A DNA stretch of 64,000 bases, taken from Phoma sp. XZ068 (taxonomy: Eukaryota; Ascomycota; Dothideomycetes; Pleosporales; Didymellaceae). Where the stretch lies: assembly GCA_004835665.1 (NCBI GenBank), contig RBKR01000015.1:124001-188000 (forward strand), in the 5' to 3' direction. Both the position numbers and the translations under genes were made by a program. Position 1 is the first letter of the stretch, and each line of letters opens with the position of its first letter. The notes under the pieces were generated by a model, which was given only the letters and a program-made list of their open reading frames with translations, ran no database searches and had not been told where the DNA came from. This document shows positions 22,519 to 33,451 of this stretch, piece by piece.

Positions 22519-25500
22519 CTATTGATCTAAAGACTGAGCCTCGCACATTTTACTATAGATACCAGCCAGAGCAAGTAATTCACCGTGCGTCCCAGACTCC
22601 GCCACCTTCCCGTTTTCAAGAACGAAGATTATGTCGCAGTCTTTGATCGTTGACAACCGATGTGCAACGGATATAGTGGTACGCCCGGCGGAGGCTGCCT
22701 TTAAGGCTTCTTGAACAAGTTTCTCCGAGCTAGTGTCTAGTGCCGAAGTAGCTTCATTCAATAAGAGTACTGCAGGGTTCCGGATGAGAGCTCTAGCGAT
22801 CGCTATCCGTTGCTTTTGACCGCCTGAGAATGAAGATCCTCTGGAACCACACTCGGTCTCGAATCCGTCGGGGAGTGAGGCGATGAATTCATAGATGTTC
22901 GCATCTCGGGCTGCCTGCTCAATCTGTTGGATAGTAATATCTTCACTGCATCCAAGAGCAATGTTCTGTCGAATCGACCCTTGGTAGAGCATTGGCTCCT
23001 GCGACACAAGGGCTAGAGATGTACGATAAGCGCTAAGTGAGAGGTCCTCGATGTTCTTTGATCCTGACAGAATTTCACCGTCATCCGGCGTATAGAACCG
23101 TTCTAGAAGGCTAATGACGGTGGATTTGCCGCAACCGGAAGGTCCAACTAAGCCAACGGAAGTAGACGGTTCGATCTAGAGGAAGATCAGCCTTAACTCG
23201 ATTATAGAGTTGGCAACATACCTTCATATTCAATGAACGTAAGACTGGAACTTGTCTTCGGGTTGGATACCGGAATTGGACGTCTTTGAAAGAGTATCCA
23301 TTCTGACCATCTGGGAGTTCTGTATCCGTGGGGTCGGCTTTGAACGGGGTCCGAGTTCGTAGCTCAAGTATATATTTAGCGGCTGAGTGTGCCTTGGTTA
23401 TGCCTAATATTATTGTTAGCCATGGACAATTGCCAAGATTAGAAAGTTGGTACTGACTTGGAGTGTAAGCGAAGAACTGCCCAGCCGCTTGCCCGCCAAA
23501 GATAATAGCAATGAAGACAATAAAGAACTGGTCGGTTGTGTACTCGCCGTATGACAACAGCCGTCCGCCGTACCAAAAGCCGAGAGCCATTGCAAGAAAC
23601 TCGACCGAGCCAGCAAGAGCATACCAAAACATGGTAAATAAAAAGCTACGAACGGACTTCTTCGCCAAGCCATCCAGCCTTTGGTCATACCCTTTTACTA
23701 TTGTGTCTTCGATGGTCAGCGATACAACTGTGCGTATTGCTCCGACTGCCTCACTGGCAAATCTAGCGCTCTCGGAAAACAGATTTGCTGTTTTGTTGTC
23801 GAACTTCGATTCCAGCATGATTCGCAGATAACCAGACGCAAAAGTGACTGGCAAAGCACTAAATAAAACTACTAGTGCAAGCTTCCATCCAACTACGATC
23901 GCCAGAATCGAGCTGGATAGCAAATTCACAAGGATAGCTAGGATTAGAGCGAGATTCATGCCGAGCAAATCTTGGAGATATGTCGGTAATGTCGATAATC
24001 TCGATGTCAGCGCTCCGGATGCGTTCTCAGCTCGGTCAAAGAACTGTGCTTCCTGATTAATTAAAGACTCAAACAACTCTAAACGATAGACTCGCGTAAG
24101 AGTCTATTGAAGTTAGCCTGGACTATCATATGCGTATAGTGGTGACGTGCCTGTGAGATGGTATTGACTGCAGATGCTAAGAGCATCGCCACAAAACCAT
24201 TGGCTAATGCAGCCACAAAGAACATGAGCGAATAGAAATTTCCGTCTCTCCTAAGCTCGTCATGTGGCTTTTGGAAGGCGCTGATCAGACGACTGAGGAG
24301 GACCGCTTGGGCGGGATAGGTTGCACCTAGAGAAGTCAATCAAATGTGTTCAATTTAGATGCCGTAAGCCTTACCAGCGACCAGAGCGTATAATATGACC
24401 ATTGCATACCACGGCCAAAGACGCGAATTCTCGCCTAAGAAGGTCCAAATGCAGTGAATAAGGTTTGGCCCAGACGTGTTTTCGACATCAGGCGCGACGA
24501 TCGAGGGACCTTCTGAAGCTGGATCAGATGATACTGCTCGTTGCCTGTGAATATCAGTACCTTCTAAACCTTCGTTCTGTCTCAAATCTGGCTGTTCAAG
24601 GTTTGTCTTTGAAAGCCCTGCGTGAAGAACTTGTGCTTGCGCCAGTGTCGCAAAAGCTCCATTGCACTGAAGTAATTCCTTAGGGGTGCCTTGTTCAATC
24701 ACGGTACCATGGTCTATTACAACGATGTTGTCCGCCTTCATTACGGTTGCCAGCTTATGGGCGATCATGATTGTTGTGCGCGATTGTGAAACGTTATCAA
24801 GCGCCGCCTGCACGACCATTTCTGACCGAGGGTCAAGTGCACTTGTGGCCTCGTCGAGGAGTAGAATGCGCGTGTTTGCAACACTACTTCTAGCGATAGC
24901 AATTCGCTGCTTCTGGCCGCCAGAAAGAAGTCCTGCGCGTTCACCGACCACAGTTTCATATTTCTGATATGATGTTCAGGGGCTGTTTAAGGCGATGAAG
25001 GTGTTTCGCAAATGCTTACCTCATCCAATCTATCGATGAATTCTTTCGCGTTCGCGGCGTCACACGCATTCTCTACAAGTCTTCTCTTTTCGTCGTCTCC
25101 AACAAACTCGAGATCGGTTCCGGAGAGACCGTGGACAACGTTATTGTATATAGTATCGTTGAACAAAACCGGTTCCTGCGTCAAAACGTTAAGCTACTTG
25201 ATAATTGAGCTGTAGATAAAGACTCACCTGTTGAACAAGGCGCATTTGACTTCGAAGCCATTTGACGTTTAGCTCACTAACCGGATGACCGTCAACTTTG
25301 ACACAACCTGCTGTTGGGTGATACCATCGCTCAAGAAGGCCAATTATAGTGCTTTTCCCGGAACCACTCCCGCCAACTAAAGCAGTAACTTTGTTGGCTG
25401 GAATGTCCAGAGAGACTCCATTCAGAACGGGGTTCTCGGGACGAGTAGGGTAGCTGAAGTGCAAATTTTCGAGCTGGACATGACCGACCAGCTTCTCCAG

Positions 25501-26912
25501 TTTTGTTCCGTCAATTGCTGAGGAGTCGATCAATGACTGGCGGTCGAGTGTGAGGAAAAGTTCTGAAGCGGCCGATGCAGCGGATGAAAAGGTGCCTAGA
25601 AGTGGTGCGATCTGTAATACCGCACTGTTGACCATCAAAACTGAAAATATAACACTGGAAAGTCAGTTGTCTAATCGGGACATATGTGTTGGAAACTACG
25701 TGTATGAACTTACGTGACGACGTTGCCAACAAGGTGAATTTCCCCTCTCATATACAAGTGTATGCCTTGCCAAAAAGCAAGAGCATAGGCGGAGTATACT
25801 GGGAAGAACTCTGTCGTGTACATGATCGCAAGGTTCATATTTTTTTTGAGTCCAAACGCCTTTGCTCTTTGCAACCAAATGTCGTACTTTTTAGACACTT
25901 CTGTGCTTGCACCAAAGGCGTGTACCGTCTGGATGCTGTTTAAAACCTCCTCCACAAAATCTGCCGCTTCTGAGTAAATGCTTAGAAGTTTAGCTTCGTG
26001 GTTTGTGTCGGCTGCGACGGTAAGACCAAGAACAAAGAGCATCGGCGGAATGATTGAGAGAACAATCAAAGCTAACTTCCAGCTTGTTATTAGTGCAATG
26101 GTTATGGCAGCAATTATCGACGTGACTGATTGAACTAAAAGCCCAAGTTTGTCAGCGATACCCGAATTGATGAGGTTCGCGTTTGTCGTTACTCGAACTG
26201 CGACTCCGCCAGCACCAGTGCTGTCGAAAAACCCGATTTCTTGTCGTAGTGTTGCTCTCAAGAAAGCTGATCTTAACCTGCTTGTAGTTTTGATTGCCGT
26301 AATAGAGAATATAAACTTGAACAAACATCAGTGTCGTCACTACAAACAGGAAGATGGGTGGCAAACCGTGTACATATATCCTAGTGCAAATTTCGCAATG
26401 AACAATTAGACAAACCAGAGACTGTGTCGTTATAACATCAGTAAGTCAAAAAGGCAGATCGCTGGGGCATATTGATATGCTTACGTGTAGCTGTTGATGT
26501 CACTGCGAAATTCATCGGCAGATCCAGCCCCAGTTGCGAAATTGTTGAATTTGGTAACGAAACCACCAAAGACTAGATTCATGAGAGGAAGACAGACCTG
26601 TTTGCAGTGAACTTATACGACTTAGGTCTTTCAGACCCAAATAATGAACATACACCAGCGCCGCTTGCGGCAAGAATCCCAAACAAGAGCAGTAACAAGT
26701 CTGTGCTGCTCGAAAACCGAAAAATTATCTACAGACAGGCATGCATCAGTGTCTGAGATGCTTGTAGCTATTTGAAAGGAGCGATTTACCAAGAAGCTGG
26801 GATCTCCGCGTACTGTTCTACTTTCCACTTTTTTCCCTTCTTTACTCTTGAGATTTGGAAGACCTGAGGAAAGGGCAACTCCATCACTTTGGTGCTCTTG
26901 TTTTTCACTCAT
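22519..26912 (-). pseudogene. Full-size ABC-B (MDR/P-glycoprotein type) transporter with a nonsense codon
   Basis: A TMD1-NBD1-TMD2-NBD2 exporter in many exons. NBD1 has GGSGSGKST, Q-loop, LSGGQKQR and LLLDEATSALD. NBD2 has GPSGCGKST, VSQEPM, FSGGQKQR and an H-loop (AHRLST), but its Walker B reads LLLNEATSALD, with Asn for the metal-coordinating Asp. In TMD1, the exon starting after the acceptor near 26421 reads LWFV-stop-LFIAKF. The TAA at 26406-26408 stands where relatives have Tyr, and no intron choice skips it while keeping the helix. Downstream exons join in frame. The intron at 24104-24150 fits only with a GC donor, giving NTISQ-TLTRVYR. Such pumps export drugs or metabolites from the plasma membrane. 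One base error would restore the reading frame, but not the Walker B residue. Confidence 0.85.
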
Positions 26913-27352
26913 CTGTAGAATCGAAGAAGATAGGTAGAAAATCCGAGGATAGAAATATTAAGGTAAAACAGCAAACATTGGCTGGGAGTAATGCCAGCGT
27001 TGAGTTGTTAAAGGCGCGGCACACGTCGGACAAATCCAGAAGGACAGACTTATCTAGACTAGTGAACTCGCACAGTAACTAGCGTTATAGGAGCCCCTTT
27101 TCCCGTTACGACTCACAGTGACGCTTAGTGCGTTGTGCTTGTTGGGTAAGCCGAGCCCTTCGTGTTGGTTGGCTGAGGCAAAAGTCTCCACATGTCGAAA
27201 TGAGTCGAAACTCGTCATGCCAAGACCAACAGGATTCCGTTGTTGATCTACAAACGATAGATATATTCCCCCAAACTGTGGTCTGCTGCTTTGCTTGTCA
27301 TCTCTAGCAACATTTTATTTTACACATCCCAGTTATCGCATTCGTTACTATA
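26913..27352. other. Intergenic between ABC pseudogene and NmrA pseudogene
   Basis: This 440-bp divergent region would have held both promoters. I see no gene or clear regulatory site. Confidence 0.5.
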
Positions 27353-28390
27353 ATGGCAGCTGCTATTAGGATTGCCTTCTTTGGCCTCTCTGCTGATCCC
27401 AAAGCCTGGGCAAATACCACCCACTACCTGGCACTCAAGAACAACCCCAACTACCGCATTGTGGCTCATGCTGCGTTTGGACCTGCACTCAAAGTACCCA
27501 AGCTACCCCACGCGAAGTTGTTGGAATCGAGAGCAAAGGTATTCCCCATAGATTAAAGCAATGTAGAATCGACTTTCAACACTCTCCAAGAGCATGATAT
27601 TGACACCGCGGTCTCTACACTGGGTTCTATGTTTGGTGTGGATCCTGGATCGGCGCTCAGTAAGGCTACGGATAAGTCAACGACAACTAAGCGTTACATT
27701 TCAAGCAACGGGGGAATCAGGTAAACACCTGAGTAAGTTCAATGAGCTTTCACTTCTGGATATGAGACTTCATACTAACCCTGATATTACCAGGGTGAGC
27801 AAGATCTTGTCCATTGCCGAGGCGAAGGTCGCATATCTGTAGGCCCTGGAGGAACCATCACTGGAATACACAGCCGTTATCAACGGATTCTTCTTGGACT
27901 ACTACGTTGGGCCATATGTGAAGTCATATCTTTCAGACCTTACGCTGCCTATTGATGCTGCCAACAGGACCGCTGCTATCCCAAGCTCTGGCGATGTTCC
28001 TGTTGTGCTTGCATACAGCTATAGCATTGGCAAGTTTACCGCTGCTCTTCTTGGCCTTCCATCTTGGGAAAAGGAGTCGTATATCATTGGGGACAAGGTC
28101 ACGTTGAAGGAGTTCCTTACCATTGCCGAGGAAGGAAGAGGTACCATTTTCAACACAACTTACGATTCGATGGATACTTTGTAATCATTCCAAGTCACCG
28201 AGCTATTCGGTCACGTACATGTGTACCTTTACTTCCCGAAATAGATGTTGCAGGGTATGTGTGCGGTCGTTGGCATCTTGTTCGAAGAAGGTTACTTCAA
28301 TCTCAAACCCACAAGGTCCATGAACGAACATTTTCCTCAACTGAAGACAAGGAAAGTAAAAAAATCTGGTTGAAAAGGCGTGGAAGGGAA
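27353..28390 (+). pseudogene. NmrA-like / isoflavone-reductase-like oxidoreductase, multiply broken
   Basis: The remnant covers the family from the N-terminal Rossmann start (IRIAFFGLSADPKAW) through KRYISS, the KALEEP-equivalent LxALEEPSLEYTAV, NGFFLDYYVGP, and the C-terminal FEEGYFNLKP and RKVK segments. It is broken by TAA at 27554 (after FPID), a shift of frame near 27720-27760, TAG at 27840 (where relatives have Gln or Lys before ALEEP), TAA at 28182, TAG at 28243 and a further frameshift near 28360. Intact relatives are NAD(P)-binding reductases of about 310-330 aa acting on aromatic or phenolic substrates, or regulators related to NmrA. Only some of the stops are CpA-to-TpA, so RIP alone does not explain the decay. 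Confidence 0.85.
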
Positions 28391-28622
28391 TATAATTTAT
28401 CTACACTGTTTCCTAGAGTTAGATCTAGATTAAGCCGCTCAATTCCCATGTCTCTATCGTTAATTCCTTGGGCCAATGATGGAATTTCACTGGTGAAGAG
28501 AAATTCTTTGTTGTCCGTTGTCTAGTGACACAAGGGAACGTTCATCCAGTCTGCACATGACTAAAAGTGAATGTGCTCTTATTACAGCTATAGAGAGCGG
28601 ACAACGTTGATGATAACAATTT

Positions 28623-29459
28623 TCACATCACACTCATAAACTGATTGAAGCACGCAGGGCTGATCTCTTCACTTGTACTAGATGTAAATGTATTACGTCG
28701 TGGAACAAGTTGGTGAAGCATGTAGCGTGCTCGCGGATCAGGCTTGGCCATGTTGCCTTTCGCGACCAAGGTTTGGACATAGTGATGCAATAGTCGCAAG
28801 CGTCGCGCCAGAGTACTGACAAGCTGAGCGATGTATCAAGCAGATGTCTACATGCTACGTTTGTCTTGAAGCCAAATACAGATAACTCACTGTGTTCAGA
28901 ACCTTGCCGATTCGACGTTCTCCAGAGGCACGTATTACGTGTAGGCTTAGAAGTCCCGTTAAGGTTGGAGAAACGCGAACATCAAGTGATGCCACACCTA
29001 TGGCCATGTTATGGTCAGCATTGATAATGCAGCTTACCGGGAAAGGTTGTCAGCCGGTATAATCACGCCGGCACGGATGCAAGGCAATCCGAGATCCGAG
29101 ATCCGATATTCGCTTACAAACCCAGTAGTTATGCAAGACTTCCCATTCCCTTCAAGACGCAGTACGCTCTCAGCAGTGTGACCCAACGAAGTCTACCGTA
29201 TCAGGAAATTAAGATCGTCACGCTTTGGTCAGTCTAAGTAACTTGATCTAGCATCATTTAACCGTTCCCGAGCAACACCACTGCACGGTAGGAATATCAT
29301 CACCGATGCCGAGTATCTGAGCTTGATCACATTAATCAGCAACAGCTTGATTTTTCTATGAAGGACTACCGCTGTTGAATAGAGCTATTTGCCGCTTACC
29401 AATATCGTGGCGACATCTAAAGCCTTGAACCTGTGGTAAGCGCAAGTATAAGAGGACAT
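28623..29459 (-). pseudogene. Unrecognised spliced gene with one frameshift
   Basis: Five exons can be built: 29400-29459, 29263-29316, 29038-29192 (in frame as TSLGHTAESVLRLEG), 28891-28997 (VASLDVRVSPTLTG) and 28623-28823 (LVSTLARRLRLLHHYVQTL). Donors GTAAGC, GTTAAA, GTAAGC and GTGAGT are present, and four of the five exons fit phase. The third and fourth exons are each open but disagree by one nucleotide across their intron, so the product is broken or one base is miscalled. Expected length is about 225 aa. I do not recognise the family; no signal peptide or membrane helix is obvious. The start is 178 bp from that of the divergent SnoaL-like gene. Confidence 0.42.
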
Positions 29460-29637
29460 CTCCCTTTCAATTAGCTATCTATATCTGGAACATCGATAGG
29501 AACCAGTTCTATAATTCCCTTCCTTTGATTCTGTCCCTACTTGCAGAATACTTCAATCCCTAGCGTCGACCTGCAGTTGAACTCGATAAAAACTGAATCC
29601 CTACTGTTGCGTGGTCTAAAGCCAGCTACGATCTAAA

Positions 29638-30850
29638 ATGATGTATTCAAAGCAATCCTCGTTCGTCTTTGGAGTGCTCAGTCTCTGTGCTTCTTCATCC
29701 GCTTGTATTGGTGGCGTTCTTCATTCAGGAGAGGTTCACGTGCATCGTGCCAGAGCTGAAGCCGATTACACTGGCTGTGTAACACCTAGTAAGTTTATGA
29801 TTTGCTCTCTTGTAGTTTGACCAAGCTAATTTCGAACCGCTGCTAGCTCCAGTGACCTGTGGCTCCATCGGTACTTGCGGCTACCATGACACGCACGGTG
29901 GTGAGCCTTGGACCGTGGACGATAACTTGCGCCAGATGCAGGTCTCCGATGACGCCTTCGTTTCCCGCGACTTCGCAAAGTTCAACCATCGAAATGATAC
30001 CGTTGTCTACATGCCCGGTGGACTCAAGTACGACATGGCGCAGCACATTCAAGACACTGTGAACACACTAGCCTCGTTCCCCGATCTTAGGCCCCACAAC
30101 CATCCATACAAAGTTACCTTCGGTGAAGGAAATTGGACTGTTGCGTTGGAAGACGCGACTGCTACTAATACTGGCCCAATCAAAGGTCCAAAGAGCAGTT
30201 GGATACCCCCGACAGGCCGAGGGGTTAATTTCGAATTTGCAACCTTCGCGACTTGGGACGGAGGTCTACTGACTGAAGAGTATATCTGGGCGGATGCTGC
30301 CAAGCAGAGTCGCCAGCTGGGTTTCCTACCCGATCCAATTCCTAATGCACCTACTATCGGAATGGTCTTGAACGATTATAGCATCCCGCTATCAACGGTC
30401 CCAGGCCAAGATAATGCGGCCAAGAACAAAGCCCTACAGACGGAATCGGATGTCGCATTCAACGCCGGCAATATTGACGCTGATAGTCTGCATTATTCGC
30501 CGAATATCAAGGTCTATGGAGCTGGCTCGGGCGATGAAGTCCTAGGTTTGGGGGCGTACCTAGAGGTCATTAAACAATACCGGAGCTCGCTCATCGACCT
30601 GAAGGTCCAAAACAACCCTTATATCCAATTAATCGGCTCTGGCGATTGGACTGCCACCATTACCAGGCTAAGTGGGAAGCATACCAATGCGCTCCGAGTT
30701 CCAAATTATCTATCAAGTACACCTATTCCTGCGAAGGGCAACAGTGTGGACGCGATGTTCTACACCATCGCCCGTTGGCAGGGCGGAAACATCACCCATC
30801 TGAAAGTGATGCCCGATACCTTTGCTATCCTTGCCCAACTGCAAGAATAA
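29638..30850 (+). CDS. Secreted SnoaL-like (NTF2-fold) protein, two domains
   Basis: Two exons (29638-29788, 29847-30850) give 384 aa. The N terminus has a short hydrophobic signal-like segment (SFVFGVLSLCASSSACIGG). Two tandem SnoaL/ester-cyclase-like domains follow, roughly residues 75-220 and 235-380. Both contain the W-T-(A/V) and GNWT or GDWT strand and a final T-F-A-x-W or Y-T-I-A-R-W strand that line the cone-shaped pocket of this fold. Known SnoaL proteins cyclise polyketide esters or act as small hydrolases/isomerases; the fungal secreted versions are mostly uncharacterised. The intron of 58 nt has standard GTAAGT and CTAG ends. It starts the intact gene series after the run of pseudogenes. 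Confidence 0.85.
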
Positions 30851-31391
30851 GTAGTTTCCACGATAATAGATTATGGAAAACCATTGATAGTCTACGTGGG
30901 TACGAATATTAGAGACTCAGATACAGAGAACGCTGTAGGCAGAAGTAGCTAGTAAGAATATAACACGAGTCTATAATAAATTTTTTTGTTCTAATTATTT
31001 AGTAAACTATTACACGGCATGTACAAATTACTTGATTAGGAAGCTTCCTATTCGAGTAGCGACTCCGCTCAACCAACCACCAACCAATACTTTTCAGCAC
31101 ATTGGAAGACTACACTCCGCCCTTTTGGACAACGCTATGGTCTCTCTATTCGCTGGTTGCGCGCTAATATAGTCTTTCCATCTTGATGGGTTCACCATGT
31201 GCAGTCTCAAGCTTATTCGCCCTCTGCAACTAAGTATTAGTATGAATGGCTTAGTCGCATAAGACTGGTGTGACGAGAAAAGGTTGATGTGGATCGAGAG
31301 CATATGTATCTTCTTCGTGCGACCGTCACGATGCTTGCTGCTGGTCACGGCGCACTTACATGGTCTTTGTATGCTCTTGAATTATCATCTC
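30851..31391. other. Intergenic, tail-to-tail
   Basis: Both flanking genes end here. A/T-rich 3' sequence with AATAAATTTTTTTG near 30975 could serve in polyadenylation. No gene is seen. Confidence 0.5.
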
Positions 31392-33451
31392 TCAAATCGA
31401 AGCAGGACACGGTGTGTAGTGACCCTCATGCAAGCGTCCAACGCCCCACGCCTCTCGCAGGGCATTGATAATAGACCGCGTAGGCCACGCATGTTCCTCC
31501 TCAAGTACTCTCAAAAACTCGATAACCGCGCGCTGTTCGTTCTCCTTCTCGAAGAACTCGCCGCCAATGCTGACGCCCATCGCCGCAGTCGTCATGCCGG
31601 CCTGAAAATGCTTGTCGGCTAGTGCCAGACCGCAGAGAATCTTGATCGACTCTCGGAGCTGGTTTTCGATCGCCAGGTTGCTCGCGCTCGACCCGATGCC
31701 GACGCGCTGGCGTCCGGGGTTGTATACGGCGAGCAGCATGCGGCCGAGCTCGAGATGCTGCATGGCTATTATGTGAGCGTCGTTGAGCTGCCAGATGACG
31801 GGGAAGCAGTCACCTTGCTCTATATTCGGAGGGCAGTAGTATAGCCGCCGAAAGCAAGAGGGTGAATTGGTAGTCCAACGGTCGTCAAAGTCCTTGAGGG
31901 TCCGCCACTTTTCGTACGCGGGACTGTGTTTCTCGGATGTGTGTGGCAGTGCCGTGCTCGAGCCGAAGCAGAATCTCAGCACATCTGCACACCACAGAAT
32001 GAGTCGATTTGCCCAGGTGAAGTCGTCTGTAGGTCCAAGTGTGGAGTAGTCCATGTCGTCTGCAAGCGGAAGCCGAAACGGTCTTCGATACAAGAGGACG
32101 GACCAGATCTCTTGTCGAAGTGCAATCAGGCATGCGGATGTGCGGATGCCTTCGGCCAGTATCAAATTGCCACGCTGGTCTCGATGCTTCTTATCCATGT
32201 TGTCGAGTGAGTATATCGACACATCGTGATGCTTGGACATTACTGTCTGTACAACACTCTGATACACCTCCGCGTCGAGACCAGTCAAGGATGCTGGATG
32301 TTGTCAGTGAGGGAATGCATGTGTGGAATGCACTGATACGTACTATCCAGCTGCTCGTAAGTCCGCAGGATCGTGCTAGCCGCAAGAGCATCAGCTCTGG
32401 TCTCAGCATTAGCCTCATCCGCGGGGATGTCTGCAAAATCCATGAGCAAGCCCAAGCAAGCATTGTGGTAATGGATTGCCGAATCTTCATTGAGGTCGGG
32501 CAGTGGAATGTTTTCAAAGTGCAGAACTGTAGGCTTGGGTGTCTTGTTATACCACCAGCTGGTCAACATGCGGGATGACACTGTGCAAATGGCATAGAGT
32601 AACACAGGGCTGTTCAGCGCGCGATGCGGTAACGTAAGCGCGTAGTGAGCATCGCGATCGGTGGTGTCAAACTAGAAATGTAATGAGTCAACAAGTGTGC
32701 AATATGGGGTTGCAAACCTACCGAATGAGCAAGCTTCGCCGTGAAGTACCGGATCAGACATGCCTCTTGCAGGCCAATAGGTAGTGCGCTCGATTGATTG
32801 GTTCCTGGGAGCACGGCGTTAGCGTAATGTATTCTTCACATGAGGAGATCGACAGGTATACCTGGTGTAGCAGCAGGAGAAGGACTGGCAGCAATGATTG
32901 TCGTGGGAGACAAACCCACAACAGCATGCGCAAGAGACTCCGGTGGTAGTTGTACCTCTTCCCACGGTCTATGGTGTATATTCTCTTGACGCAAACTGCG
33001 TGCCGACCATGTTGGTGAGAATGTAGAAGTTTGGTCGACTACCACGACGGAGTTGTCACTTGGTGTTCCCTCAGTCTGCGCCTGCGGCGATACTGACTGT
33101 ATCACCAGCTCTGGCTCATCAGATGTCACCGGTCTATTCGCAGCTCCAGTTACCACTGCTGTCTCATCAAGAAAAGACAACGACGACGAAGGCTGCAGCC
33201 ATGGCTGGTCTGCGGCGAAGCCAGCGGCCTGCTTGGACTTTGCTAGATTCCTAAAACGAAGCTGCTTCGTTACTTTGGTGCATGGAATGTCTGCACGTGT
33301 GCAGTTCGAGCATGGCTCTTTGCTGCCCTCAATGTCGCCTGTACTGTGTGAGCCGTATTGATCCGGTGCCCAAAATCAATCAAGACTTGCACTTAAGATG
33401 GCGGCTCCGGCATGCTTCACATGGTCGTGCACGCCGCTTGGGCGTGGGCAT
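31392..33451 (-). CDS. Zn2Cys6 fungal transcription factor
   Basis: Five exons (33391-33451, 32862-33338, 32722-32804, 32344-32671, 31392-32293) sum to 1851 nt, 616 aa. The N terminus is basic (PKRRARP) and carries a zinc cluster with spacing C-x2-C-x6-C-x8-C-x2-C-x6-C, split by the first intron. That intron (33339-33390) has the donor GCAAGT; only this reading completes the third Cys and continues with DIEGSKEPC. A Ser/Thr/Pro-rich linker follows. The C-terminal two thirds resemble the fungal-specific regulatory region of ARCA-like regulators (LILWCADVLRF, HIIAMQHLELGRMLL, AWPTR). It probably binds CGG-type sites in the nucleus. Targets are unknown; the neighbouring sugar transporter and SnoaL gene are candidates only by position. 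Confidence 0.88.
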
